NCBI GenBank assembly: GCA_963808545.1
Contig: CAWEGB010000008.1
Location: 496,001 to 560,000 of the forward strand
From: JACVRW01 sp963808545
GTDB lineage: Bacteria; Actinomycetota; Thermoleophilia; Solirubrobacterales; Thermoleophilaceae
DNA length: 64,000 nt
Reading direction: 5' to 3'
The notes beneath the pieces were generated by a model that worked only from the letters and a program-made list of their open reading frames with translations, did not search any database and had not been told where the DNA came from. How positions within the stretch are numbered: position 1 is the stretch's first letter; each line of letters begins with the position of its first letter. Below, one piece after another: positions 16,674 to 25,150 of the stretch. The position numbers and the translations under genes were made by a program.

Positions 16674-17617
16674 TACAGCCGGATGCGCGGGTCGAGGTAG
16701 GCGTACACGATGTCCACCACCGCGTTCATGAACACCACGAAGAACGCGAGGAAGATCGTCACGGCGAGCACCGGCGGGACGTCGAGCTGGCCGATCGACT
16801 CCGCGGCGTACTGACCCACTCCCTGGAGGTCGAAGACCGTCTCGGTGAGGATCGCCCCTCCGCCGACCACCGCTCCGAAGTCGAGACCCCACAGGGTGAC
16901 GATCGGGATCATCGAGTTGCGCAGGACGTGCCTGACCATGATCTGACGCTCCGAGAGGCCCTTGGCGCGCGCGGTGCGCACGTAGTCCTCGTTGATCGTG
17001 TCGAGCACGTTCGAGCGCAGCACCCGCGAGTAGAACCCGATGAACAGAATGGCGAGCGCCGTCCAGGGCAGGATCAGGTGGTAGAACCAATCGAGCGGGT
17101 CCTCCGTGAGCTCGACGTACCCCCCGTTGGGGAACCAGCCGAGCTTGAAGCCCAGGTAGTAGTTCATCAGCGCCCCGATCCAGAAGACGGGCACCGAGAT
17201 CCCGATCAGCGCGATGATCGTGAGGAAGCGGTCGGCGAACTTGCCCGCCTTGACGGCGCTGTAGAGCCCAAAGGCCACCGCGACGACCATCCACAGAATG
17301 GCCGCGCCGATGGCCAGCGACAGCGTGCGAGGAAGTCCCTTCTTGATCTCCTCGCCCACGGGCAATTGGGTGAAGTAGGACTGCAGATCGCCGGTGAAGA
17401 CCTTCTTCATGGTGGTGAAGTACTGGACGACGAGGTTTTCGTTGAAGCCCCACTCCTTGCGGATCTGCTCGATCTGGGTCTCCGTCGGCTGGCGGCCGGC
17501 CATCCGCACCGCGGGATCCCCGTTCGGGATGACGTTGAAGATGAGAAAGGTCAGGACGGAGACCGCGAACATCACCAGAACCATCTGAAACAGCCTGCGA
17601 ACGACGAAGCGGGCCAT
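16673..17617 (-). CDS. ABC transporter permease (OppB/DppB type)
   Basis: 314 aa from the ATG at 17617 (MARFVVRRLFQMVLVMFAVS). The N-terminal membrane helix with basic residues is typical of OppB, followed by the periplasmic stretch GDPAVRMAGRQPTETQIEQI. About six helices follow, with the EAA loop DYVRTARAKGLSERQIMVRH that contacts the ATPases. It overlaps the upstream permease stop by one base (TGATG). Confidence 0.94.
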   Translation of the reverse strand: MARFVVRRLFQMVLVMFAVSVLTFLIFNVIPNGDPAVRMAGRQPTETQIEQIRKEWGFNENLVVQYFTTMKKVFTGDLQSYFTQLPVGEEIKKGLPRTLSLAIGAAILWMVVAVAFGLYSAVKAGKFADRFLTIIALIGISVPVFWIGALMNYYLGFKLGWFPNGGYVELTEDPLDWFYHLILPWTALAILFIGFYSRVLRSNVLDTINEDYVRTARAKGLSERQIMVRHVLRNSMIPIVTLWGLDFGAVVGGGAILTETVFDLQGVGQYAAESIGQLDVPPVLAVTIFLAFFVVFMNAVVDIVYAYLDPRIRL

Positions 17618-18660
17618 CAGTGCTCCAGGCGGACCTTGGCCCGTGGGTCGAGGGCGTCCCGCACGCCGTCGCCGAAGACGTTCAGCGCGAGCACGGTGAG
17701 GACGAGCATCGCGCCGGGGACGATGGCGAGGTGCGGCGCGGTGGCGATGCGCTCGACGCCCTCGTCGATCATCGTGCCCCACGAGGGGTTCGGCGGCCGT
17801 ACGCCGGCGCCCAGGAACGAGAGCGCCGCCTCGAGCAGGATCGCGTTGGCGATCAGGAGCGTGAAGAAGACGAGAATCGTGGAGATCAGGTTCGGCAGGA
17901 CTTCGCCGAACATGATCCGCAGCGGGCCGGCCCCCTGGGCGCGCGCCGCCTCCACGAATTCCTTCTCGCGCAGCGAGAGCACCTGCCCTCTGATCGGCCG
18001 GGCCATGTAGGGGATGTACACGAGGCCGATGACGAAGATCGGCACCACGAGCGAGTCGCCGCTGATCGTGATCGGTCCGAGTTTGAGCCCCCCGAGCGCG
18101 AGCGCCACACCCAGCGCCACGCCGAGGATCACCACCGGGAACGACCACAGCACATCGAGCAGCGCCCTGATCACCGAGTCGGTGGGGCCGCGGAAGAAAC
18201 CCGCCAGGATGCCCAGGATGATCGAGAGCACGGTCGTCATGAACGCGGCGGTGAGCCCGATCAGGAGCGAGTTGCGCCCGCCGTAGAGCAGCCGCACCAT
18301 CACGTCGCGACCGTTGGTGTCCGCGCCGAGGAAGAACTCGCCCTGCCACGTCGGGCCGATCGGGACACCGTTGAGGGCCACGACGTCGGTCTTCTTGCCG
18401 TCGATGACGACGGTGTCCGTCAGGTGGTTCTCACTGGGCCCTGTCTTGGCGACCTGATTCGCCCACAGGGGAGCGGCCAGGCAGACGGCCACCAGCAGCA
18501 CGAAGACGAAGCCGAAGAACAGCGACACCTTGTTGCGCTTGAGACGGCGCAGCGCCAGGCGCCAAGGACCGACACCGTGGACGCCCTCTCGCTCGGCCTC
18601 GGTTTCCCAGGCCGCCGGTCCCTGCAGGGCGGTTTGGTCGGTGACGGGCTCGGTGGCCAT
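17617..18660 (-). CDS. ABC transporter permease (OppC/DppC type)
   Basis: 347 aa. The N-terminal OppC_N region (RLALRRLKRNKVSLFFGFVF) precedes a large extracytoplasmic loop and five further helices. The EAA loop reads FVEAARAQGAGPLRIMFGEV. The conserved LGTDxxGRD block appears as LGADTNGRDVMVR. It is the first permease of the operon, following the solute-binding protein after a 7-bp-stem hairpin that may lower downstream expression. Confidence 0.94.
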   Translation of the reverse strand: MATEPVTDQTALQGPAAWETEAEREGVHGVGPWRLALRRLKRNKVSLFFGFVFVLLVAVCLAAPLWANQVAKTGPSENHLTDTVVIDGKKTDVVALNGVPIGPTWQGEFFLGADTNGRDVMVRLLYGGRNSLLIGLTAAFMTTVLSIILGILAGFFRGPTDSVIRALLDVLWSFPVVILGVALGVALALGGLKLGPITISGDSLVVPIFVIGLVYIPYMARPIRGQVLSLREKEFVEAARAQGAGPLRIMFGEVLPNLISTILVFFTLLIANAILLEAALSFLGAGVRPPNPSWGTMIDEGVERIATAPHLAIVPGAMLVLTVLALNVFGDGVRDALDPRAKVRLEH

Positions 18661-18704
18661 CTCCCTCGCTCAGCTTCCCCTGGGGCACACCCTACCCCAC
18701 CGGA

Positions 18705-18722
18705 AGGGCGCCGAAGCGCCCT
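18705..18722 (-). terminator. stem-loop between binding protein and permease genes
   Basis: Perfect 7-bp stem AGGGCGC/GCGCCCT with a CGAA loop. It sits 22 nt past the solute-binding protein stop and before the OppC start on the minus strand. Such hairpins often cause partial termination or protect the upstream message, giving more binding protein than permease. Confidence 0.6.
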
Positions 18723-18743
18723 CCGATGGGATGGGTCAGCCGT

Positions 18744-20415
18744 CTACTTGAGGCACCAGCTCGAGTAGTCGTTCTGGTAGACCGGATGGAACATGCGAGC
18801 AGTTCTCGAAGTCCATCCGCTCGGACATGAACGTCGAGACCGTCTCCGATCCGTAGGGGGCCACGTACGCCTCGTCGACGGCGTACTTGTCCGCCTCGGC
18901 CGCCTGCTCGGTGGCACCGTCGGCCGGGGCCAGCTTGACCTCATCGATCAACTTGTTCAGCTTCGGGTCGTCGACCCGGCCGAAGTTCTGATTGTTGGTC
19001 GGCTGGTTCGTCGCCCCGTCGATCAGGAACAGGAAGTTCGCCGGATGCGGGAAGTCCTGGAACCAGTTGGTAGCCCCGATCGCGGCCTTCGTCTTGTCGT
19101 TTCCGACGGTCTGGAAGTAGACCCCGGCGTCGATCACCTTGAGCTTGGCGCTCAGGCCGATCTTGTTGAGCATGTCGGTGAGGTACTGGCCGATCTCGGG
19201 CCGGTTCTCATCGTTGTTGGTGTAGACGTCGACCGTGTCGCCCTCGGCACCGGCGTCCTTGATGAGCTGGCGTGCCTTCTCGAGGTCACCCGGCTCGTTG
19301 GGATCGCCGTAGGGACACGGGTCGAGTTCCTCGTGGCCCTGCAGGCCCGGCGGCAGGAAGTTGCAGCCCGGAGCCAGGCGACCGCCGAACAGCCGCGACA
19401 GCGCGCGCGAGTCGACGCCGTAGTTGACCGCCTGCCTGACTTCCTTCTTGTCGAACGGCGGGACCGTCTGGTTCATGAAGAAGTAGTAGGTGTTTACCGT
19501 TTCCTGGGTCTTGTAGCGGTCGCTGTACTCCGCCTTCACCTGCGGCAGGAGGTCGGCCGGCGGCGGGTCCTGCATGAAGTCGAGCTTGCCGCTGATCACG
19601 TCCTGGGTCTGGCGCTCGGCCGACTTGACGATCTGCGTGGTGATCGTGTCGAGGTTGCCCTTCGGGATGCCCGGGATGTTGAAGTTCTTGTTCTTCTCCA
19701 TCACGAACTGGCGGTTGGGCACCGACTCGGTGAACTTGTAGGGGCCGACGCCCGGGGGCGGATCGGCCGACAGGTTCTTGAACGGCGTGTCGCCCGGCAC
19801 GATCCCGGCGAAGTTCATGGCCAGGACGTTGAGAATCGTGCCGTCCTTACCGGTCAGCGTGATCGTGACCTCGCCGGTCTTGTCGTCGGTCTCGATGCCG
19901 GAGATGTCGCCGTCGGGCTTGCCGGCGTCGATGTACTCCTGGGTGCCCTCGATGATCAGGTAGAAGCCGGTGGCGCCGGACTCGAGGTTGAGGACGCGCT
20001 TGATGGTGTGCTCGAAATCCGAGGCCTTGACGGGCGTCCCGTCGGAGAACTTGAGGCCCTTGCGCATGGTGAAGGTGACCGTCTTGCCGTCCTTGGAGAC
20101 CTTGGGCAGCTCCTCGGCGACGCCCGGGATCAACTCGGTGCCCTCCAAGCCCTCGGCACGCTTGTAGGTGATCGGCGGCGTATAGACGAGCCACTGCGGC
20201 TCCCAGCCGTTGACGGTGTAGCTCAGCGCCGGATCGAGGTAGTCCGGCTGCGAGGTCTGGGAGATCGTGACCGATCCACCCTGCTTGGCCGCTCCGCCCT
20301 CGCCGCCGCTGTCGGCGCTGTCACCACCGTCGTCGTCGCTGCCGCAGGCCGCCATTGCAGACATGGCCAGAGCGGCGAACATCAGCACGAGAGCTCGTCT
20401 CCCGAGGTTCCCCAT
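18744..20415 (-). CDS. solute-binding lipoprotein of peptide-type ABC transporter (SBP family 5), with a 3' frameshift
   Basis: About 557 aa. The lipoprotein signal ends in the lipobox AMAAC, followed by an Asp/Gly-rich linker. SBP_bac_5 features include SQPDYLDPALSY near the start and MRKGLKFSDGTPVKASDFE. A GGAGGG Shine-Dalgarno lies 7 nt before the ATG. The long frame continues as ENCSHVPSGLPERL to a stop at 18736, but the other frame reads MFHPVYQNDYSSWCLK and stops at 18744. That second tail is the typical ending of this family, so one extra base is inferred at about 18796-18802. It may be a sequencing error or a real mutation. Confidence 0.88.
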
Positions 20416-20522
20416 TCAATTCCCTCCAGAATTTAAGATTGGACGAGCGGTGTGCTCGCCGGGCGGCAACATACCCGTTTGCAGCGAGATCCGCCCCAGG
20501 TCAATCGAACGAAAATCTGTCC

Positions 20523-21320
20523 TTAACGCTCAGCCGGGGCGCCGGGAGGCGCCCGCATGAGTTCGTCGCGCATAACCTGCAGCGACTTGCGGATCAGCCG
20601 CGAGACGTGCATCTGGGAGAGCCCCACGCGCTGCGCGATCTGCGTCTGCGGTAGGCCCTCCTCGAAGCGCATGCGCAGAATCTCCCGCTCGCGCGGCGGC
20701 AGGCGGTCGAACGCGGGCTCCAGCGCCGCGCGCTGCTCGGAGCGCTCGAACTCCTCGTCCTCGTCGCCGATCGTCTCGAGCGGGTCCAGGTCCTCGTCCC
20801 CGCCGGGTCCGGTGGACAGCGAGACGGTGGAATAGGCGGAGCCCACCTCCATCGCCTCGAGCACGTCCTCGGGCGTCGTCTTGAGCTCCTCCGCGATCTC
20901 GCCGATGCTCGGTGAGCGCCCCAGCCTGCCGGTCAGACGCTCGATGGCGCCCGACATCGACGCGTTCAGCTCCTGGAGAGCGCGCGGGACGCGAATCGCC
21001 CAGCCCTTGTCGCGGAAATGGCGCTTGATCTCGCCCACCACGTTGGGGGTGGCGTAGGTGGCCAGCGACACCTCGCGGTCGAGCTCGAAGCGGTCGATCG
21101 CCTTGATCAGGCCGATCGCCCCCACCTGCTCGATGTCCTCCAGGGCCTCGCCGCGGCCCGCGTAGCGGCGGGCGAGCGAGCGCACCAGGGGCAGGTGCCG
21201 CTCGATCAGCTCTTCGCGGGCGTTCGTCTCTCCACCCAGGTGATAGCGCCGCAGCAGATCGCGGTCCTCGGCCCGAGCCTTCTCGCTCGACGCCTGGGTG
21301 CGTCGCTCGGGAAAGCTCAC
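20523..21320 (-). CDS. RNA polymerase sigma factor, SigB/SigF/SigG family
   Basis: 265 aa. It has region 2 (RYAGRGEALEDIEQVGAIGLIKAIDRF, then LATYATPNVVGEIKRHFRDK), region 3 (MSGAIERLTGRLGRSPSIGEIAEEL) and region 4 with the HTH LPQTQIAQRVGLSQMHVSRLI. This matches group 3 stress/sporulation-type sigma factors. It follows a GHKL-fold gene whose stop overlaps its start (ATGA at 21317-21320), the arrangement of an anti-sigma/sigma pair. Confidence 0.93.
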   Translation of the reverse strand: MSFPERRTQASSEKARAEDRDLLRRYHLGGETNAREELIERHLPLVRSLARRYAGRGEALEDIEQVGAIGLIKAIDRFELDREVSLATYATPNVVGEIKRHFRDKGWAIRVPRALQELNASMSGAIERLTGRLGRSPSIGEIAEELKTTPEDVLEAMEVGSAYSTVSLSTGPGGDEDLDPLETIGDEDEEFERSEQRAALEPAFDRLPPREREILRMRFEEGLPQTQIAQRVGLSQMHVSRLIRKSLQVMRDELMRAPPGAPAER

Positions 21321-21712
21321 AGCACGCCCTTGACCTTGTCGAGGCGCACGACCACGCTGCCGTCGTCAGACTCCTCCACGCCGAAGCTGTCGACGACGGT
21401 CTGGAGTATTCGCTTGAGGGTGAGCCGGCCGGGAGGCGCGTCGCCGTCGGCCAGCGCCTCGGCGATGGCCCGCTCCTGCAGCGGGCCCACCCGGGCGCGG
21501 ATCCCGTCGTGCAGCACCTCGAACGACATCTCCACGCTGCCGACCGGCCCGGCCTCCGCCAGCAGCCGCTCGACGGCGAGCTGGAGGTCGTCGATCTCCT
21601 CGAAGCCGAAGTCCACGCGCTCGGCGATGCCGCCGATGATCAGCCGGACCACGGCGTTGAAATCGCCCGACAGCGGTGCCTCGAGCTCGATGCGGGCGCC
21701 CTGCTCGCTCAC
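21317..21712 (-). CDS. GHKL-fold anti-sigma-like protein (divergent RsbW)
   Basis: 131 aa from the GTG at 21712, whose GTGA overlaps the mnmA stop. The fold order resembles RsbW/SpoIIAB: FNAVVRLIIGGIAERVDFGFEEIDDLQLAVERLLAEAG, then a C-terminal LKRILQTVVDSFGV helix and a final VVVRLDKVKG strand. The N-box Asn expected in the helix with LQLAVERLLAEAG is missing, and no glycine-rich ATP-lid motif is visible. It may therefore bind the sigma factor without being an active kinase. Adjacency to the sigma gene is the main support for the role. Confidence 0.7.
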   Translation of the reverse strand: MSEQGARIELEAPLSGDFNAVVRLIIGGIAERVDFGFEEIDDLQLAVERLLAEAGPVGSVEMSFEVLHDGIRARVGPLQERAIAEALADGDAPPGRLTLKRILQTVVDSFGVEESDDGSVVVRLDKVKGVL

Positions 21713-23151
21713 GAGGGGTCTCCGATCGTTCCTTCCCCCACCACTCGGTCTCCGTCGAGCAGGCAGGCCAGCTGCCCGGGCGCCGCGCCGAACGCGGGAC
21801 GCTCCAGGTCGACAACCAGGCGGTCCCCGTCGTAGCCGACCACGCAGGGAAACGGGTCGCCGTGGTAGCGCAAGCGCACGCTCTTCACACTCGACGGTCC
21901 GCGGTGAAGACGGACGTCGTCGAGCAGCACCCGGCGCGTGGCCAGCGCCTCGCGTGGCCCCACCACGACGCGGTTGCGTTCGGCGTCCCGCGAGAGGACG
22001 TAGACCGGCTCCGGGCTCGCCACGCCCAGCCCGCGGCGCTGGCCGACGGTGAAGTTGTGCTGGCCCTCGTGGCGCCCGAGCACCTGGCCGTCCCGGTCGA
22101 CGATCTCGCCCGGTCGGCGCAGCCGGGGCCCGCCGTGGCGCTGCAGGAACTCGCGGCCGCCCAGGCCGGCCACGAAGCACAGGTCCTGACTCTCGCGCTT
22201 GTCGGCCACCGGCAGCCCGGCGTCGCGGGCCAGGGCGCGCACCGCGTCCTTGGTCAGGCCGCCGAGCGGGAAGGAGAGCCGGTCGAGCAGCGCCGGGTCG
22301 AGCTTGGCCAGCATGTAGCTCTGGTCCTTGCGGGGATCGGCGGCGGCACGAATCAACGGGCCGTCGGCGTCGCGGGCGATGCGCGCGTAATGGCCGGTGG
22401 CCAGGCGAGCGGCGCCGAGCGCGCCGGCCAGCTGAAGCAGGGCGTCGAAGCGCACGAAACCGTTGCAGCCCACGCAGGGGTTGGGGGTGGTTCCGCCGGC
22501 GTAGCCCTCGAGGAACGGGTCCACCACCTCGGCCCGGAAGCGCTCACGCAGGTCGATGGTCACGTGGGGCAGGCCCATGCTGTGGGCCAGGTGCCGCGCG
22601 CCGGTGACCGCCTGGGGCGAGCAGCAGCTGGCCTCGCCGTCGGTGGCCGGATCGGCCCACAGCTCGAGCGTGGCCGCCACCACCTCGTCGCCGGCGTCCA
22701 GCGCGAGCTGGGCGGCCGCCGCGCTGTCCACGCCGCCGCTCATGGCCACGAGGGTGCGTCGCGGGCTGGGCTCGAGCGCCGGCGCGCCGTCGCGCGCGGC
22801 CGCGCCCAGGGCGCGATGTAGGGCGTCGGCGGCCAGCTCGGCGGCATGACGCTTGCCGGGCACGAGCCCGCCGAGCGCGGCGGAGACGGTGTCTGCGTTT
22901 ACGCGAGCGGCGTCCAGGAACGCAGCGCCCTCAACCAGCTCGACCAGCGCGCTGCCGGCGGCGGTGACCGCGCCGCAGCCGTCCGCGTCGAAGCCGGCGG
23001 CCGCGATGCGCGTGCCCTCGACCCGGACCGAGACGCGCACCACGTCACCGCAGGCGGCCCCGCCCGCGGCCCCTGCGTGCGGCTCTTCCGCAAGGGCGCC
23101 GTGGCCGGTGGGCCGGCTCAGGTGATCGGCGAATGAGCGCACGGGGGGCAA
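21709..23151 (-). CDS. mnmA: NifU-N-like domain fused to tRNA 2-thiouridylase MnmA
   Basis: 480 aa, about 110 longer than ordinary MnmA. Residues ~18-115 resemble the IscU/NifU N-terminal scaffold: AACGDVVRVSVRVEG, DADGCGAVTAAGSALVELVEG and PGKRHAAELAADAL. Two of the three scaffold Cys are kept; the third (usually HC) is Ala. From ~130 the MnmA part begins: P-loop VAMSGGVDSAAAAQ, NPCVGCNGFVRFD, ATGHYARI, ESQDLCFV and HNFTVGQRRGLG. It thiolates U34 of Lys/Glu/Gln tRNAs. The CxxC plus distal Cys pattern suits an Fe-S-type MnmA, which would fit a fused scaffold (inference). Confidence 0.92.
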   Translation of the reverse strand: MPPVRSFADHLSRPTGHGALAEEPHAGAAGGAACGDVVRVSVRVEGTRIAAAGFDADGCGAVTAAGSALVELVEGAAFLDAARVNADTVSAALGGLVPGKRHAAELAADALHRALGAAARDGAPALEPSPRRTLVAMSGGVDSAAAAQLALDAGDEVVAATLELWADPATDGEASCCSPQAVTGARHLAHSMGLPHVTIDLRERFRAEVVDPFLEGYAGGTTPNPCVGCNGFVRFDALLQLAGALGAARLATGHYARIARDADGPLIRAAADPRKDQSYMLAKLDPALLDRLSFPLGGLTKDAVRALARDAGLPVADKRESQDLCFVAGLGGREFLQRHGGPRLRRPGEIVDRDGQVLGRHEGQHNFTVGQRRGLGVASPEPVYVLSRDAERNRVVVGPREALATRRVLLDDVRLHRGPSSVKSVRLRYHGDPFPCVVGYDGDRLVVDLERPAFGAAPGQLACLLDGDRVVGEGTIGDPS

Positions 23152-23185
23152 AGCTAGCGCGATTGGGCACCGGCGTGGGAGAGGA

Positions 23186-23376
23186 AAAAGGCCCCAGCCT
23201 GCCGCTGCCGAAATCCGAGAGTTGGGCCTGCTGTTCGGAGCAAGCTTGGGTGTCCTCCGCGACGGGCCACGGCCCTACCGCGAGTGGGACTCCCGTCCCG
23301 GTGGTGTTCGGCTCAACATGTACGGCCGGCTGGCGTACAGGCTCGGGCCTGAGACGAGGCTACCACCGGAATCCGG
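23186..23376 (-). ncRNA. candidate structured RNA between aspS and mnmA
   Basis: The 232-bp gap between aspS and mnmA has no ORF. On the minus strand it can form a long stem in which CCGGTGGT pairs with ACCACCGG, extended by G-U pairs to ~10 bp. That stem encloses smaller hairpins, including GTACG/CGTAC and AGGC/GCCT. A GGGC/GCCC hairpin follows. A short stem (AGGC/GCCT, 23189-23200) then precedes a five-T run, consistent with a weak terminator. The identity is unknown; it lacks tmRNA, RNase P and small SRP hallmarks. A long 3' UTR or a 6S-like RNA is possible. Confidence 0.35.
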
Positions 23377-23383
23377 ACGCTGC

Positions 23384-25150
23384 TCAGCCGGGCCGCGGCG
23401 GCGGCTGGTCGACCCGCACCCCGAGCTCGCGCAGCTGGGCCTCGCCCACCGGAGCCGGGGCTCCGGTGAGGGGATCTGCGCCGCTGGCCGCCTTGGGAAA
23501 GGCGATCACGTCGCGGATGGAGCCCACACCCGCCAGCAGGGCGGCCCAGCGGTCGATTCCGAAGGCGATGCCGCCGTGCGGGGGCGCGCCGAAGGTGAGC
23601 GCCTCCAGGAGGAAGCCGAAGCGCTCACGCGCCTCGTCCGGGCCGATGCCGAGTGCGCCGAAGACCTTCTGCTGCACCTCCGGCGTGTTGATCCGGATGG
23701 AGCCGCCACCGATCTCCCAGCCGTCGAGCACCACGTCGTAGGCCCGTGAGCGCCAGCTGCCGGGATCGCCGCCGAGGTCGCCGGTGGGAGCGGTGAACGG
23801 GTGGTGGAGCGCGTCGAACCGGCCCTCTTCCTCGTTCCAATCGAACATCGGGAAGTCGGTGACCCAGAACAGGTCGTGGCCCTCGGGCTTGCGCTCGGCC
23901 ACCTCCGGTCGCAGCGCGCCGAGCACCTTCGCCGCCACCTCCGCGGTGTCCGCCACGACGAGGACGGCGTCGCCCTCACGCGCGCCGAGCGCCTCCGTGG
24001 CCGCCCGCACCTCGTCGTCAGACAGGAACTTGGCGATGGGCGAGCGCCAGCTCCCCTCCGCTTGGACGACCGCCCAGGCCAGACCCTTCGCGCCCAGCGA
24101 CTGGGCTCTCTCGGTGAGATTGTCGAAGCGGCTTCGCGGCCACTCGCCTGCCGCCTTGATCGCTCGCACCACGCCCCCGGCCTCGACGGCGCCGCGAAAC
24201 ACCTTGAACTCGCTGCCGGCGAACACGCTCGAGAGGTCGGTGATCTCCACTCCCAGGCGGCGGTCGGGCCGGTCCGACCCGTAGCGCAGCATCACCTCGT
24301 CGTAGGTCACCCGCTCGACGGGCAGCTCGACCTCGATGCCCCCGAGCCTCAGCGTCTCCTGGAGCAGGGGGTCGATCGTGGCGTAGACGTCCTCCTCATC
24401 CACGAACGACATCTCGAGGTCGAGCTGGGTGAACTCGGGCTGCCGGTCGGCGCGGAAGTCCTCGTCCCGGAAGCAGCGCGCGATCTGGAAGTAGCGCTCC
24501 ATTCCGCTCATCATCAGCAGCTGCTTGAACAGCTGCGGCGACTGCGGAAGGGCGTACCAGGAGCCGCGCACGAGGCGGCTCGGGACCAGGAAGTCGCGCG
24601 CGCCCTCGGGCGTCGAGCGGGTCATGATCGGCGTCTCGATCTCGAGGAACCCCTCGGCGGAGAGGTGATCGCGGATCGTCTTCACCAGCCGGTGGCGCAG
24701 GATGATCTGGTCGCGCATGGTCTCCTTGCGCAGGTCCAGATAGCGGTAGCGCAGGCGCAGCTCCTCGCCCACCGGGTCGTCCTCGTCGATTTGGAAGGGC
24801 GGCGTCCGGGCGTCGGCGAGCTGCTCGAACCCGGACACCACCAGCTCGACCTCGCCGGTGGGCAGGTCCGGGTTCACGGCCGCCTGGTCGCGGCCCACGA
24901 GCTCGCCCTCGGCGGTCAGGACGTCCTCGGCCCGCAGAGCGCCCGCCGCGGCGTGCGCCTCCGGCGCGTCCTCGGGGCGGAACACGAGCTGCAGCAGGCC
25001 GGTCCGATCGCGAAGGTCGATGAAGATCAGGCCGCCGTGGTCGCGGCGGCGGTGCACCCAGCCGGCCACCCTCACGCGGCCGCCGACGTCCTCGGTGCGC
25101 AGCTCCCCCGCCCAGTGTGAGCGGTAGCGGTTCGAGCGAGGAGCCTTCAC
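23384..25150 (-). CDS. aspS: aspartyl-tRNA synthetase (possibly Asp/Asn non-discriminating)
   Basis: 588 aa, bacterial type with an inserted GAD domain. The OB-fold anticodon-binding domain has GWVHRRRDHGGLIFIDLRDR. Class II motifs follow: motif 2 IARCFRDEDFRADRQPEF and motif 3 PPHGGIAFGIDR. The His in RRRDHGG is the residue associated with AspRS that also charges tRNA-Asn, so the cell may use GatCAB to make Asn-tRNA (inference from one residue). GTG start; GTGA overlap with the hisS stop. Confidence 0.96.
   Translation of the reverse strand: MKAPRSNRYRSHWAGELRTEDVGGRVRVAGWVHRRRDHGGLIFIDLRDRTGLLQLVFRPEDAPEAHAAAGALRAEDVLTAEGELVGRDQAAVNPDLPTGEVELVVSGFEQLADARTPPFQIDEDDPVGEELRLRYRYLDLRKETMRDQIILRHRLVKTIRDHLSAEGFLEIETPIMTRSTPEGARDFLVPSRLVRGSWYALPQSPQLFKQLLMMSGMERYFQIARCFRDEDFRADRQPEFTQLDLEMSFVDEEDVYATIDPLLQETLRLGGIEVELPVERVTYDEVMLRYGSDRPDRRLGVEITDLSSVFAGSEFKVFRGAVEAGGVVRAIKAAGEWPRSRFDNLTERAQSLGAKGLAWAVVQAEGSWRSPIAKFLSDDEVRAATEALGAREGDAVLVVADTAEVAAKVLGALRPEVAERKPEGHDLFWVTDFPMFDWNEEEGRFDALHHPFTAPTGDLGGDPGSWRSRAYDVVLDGWEIGGGSIRINTPEVQQKVFGALGIGPDEARERFGFLLEALTFGAPPHGGIAFGIDRWAALLAGVGSIRDVIAFPKAASGADPLTGAPAPVGEAQLRELGVRVDQPPPRPG

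Noticed and set aside
23152..23383. tmRNA, RNase P RNA or small SRP RNA
   Set aside because: None of the hallmark sequences (tRNA-like ends, GAGGAAAGTCCGGGC-type core, GGAA-tetraloop SRP hairpin) is present.
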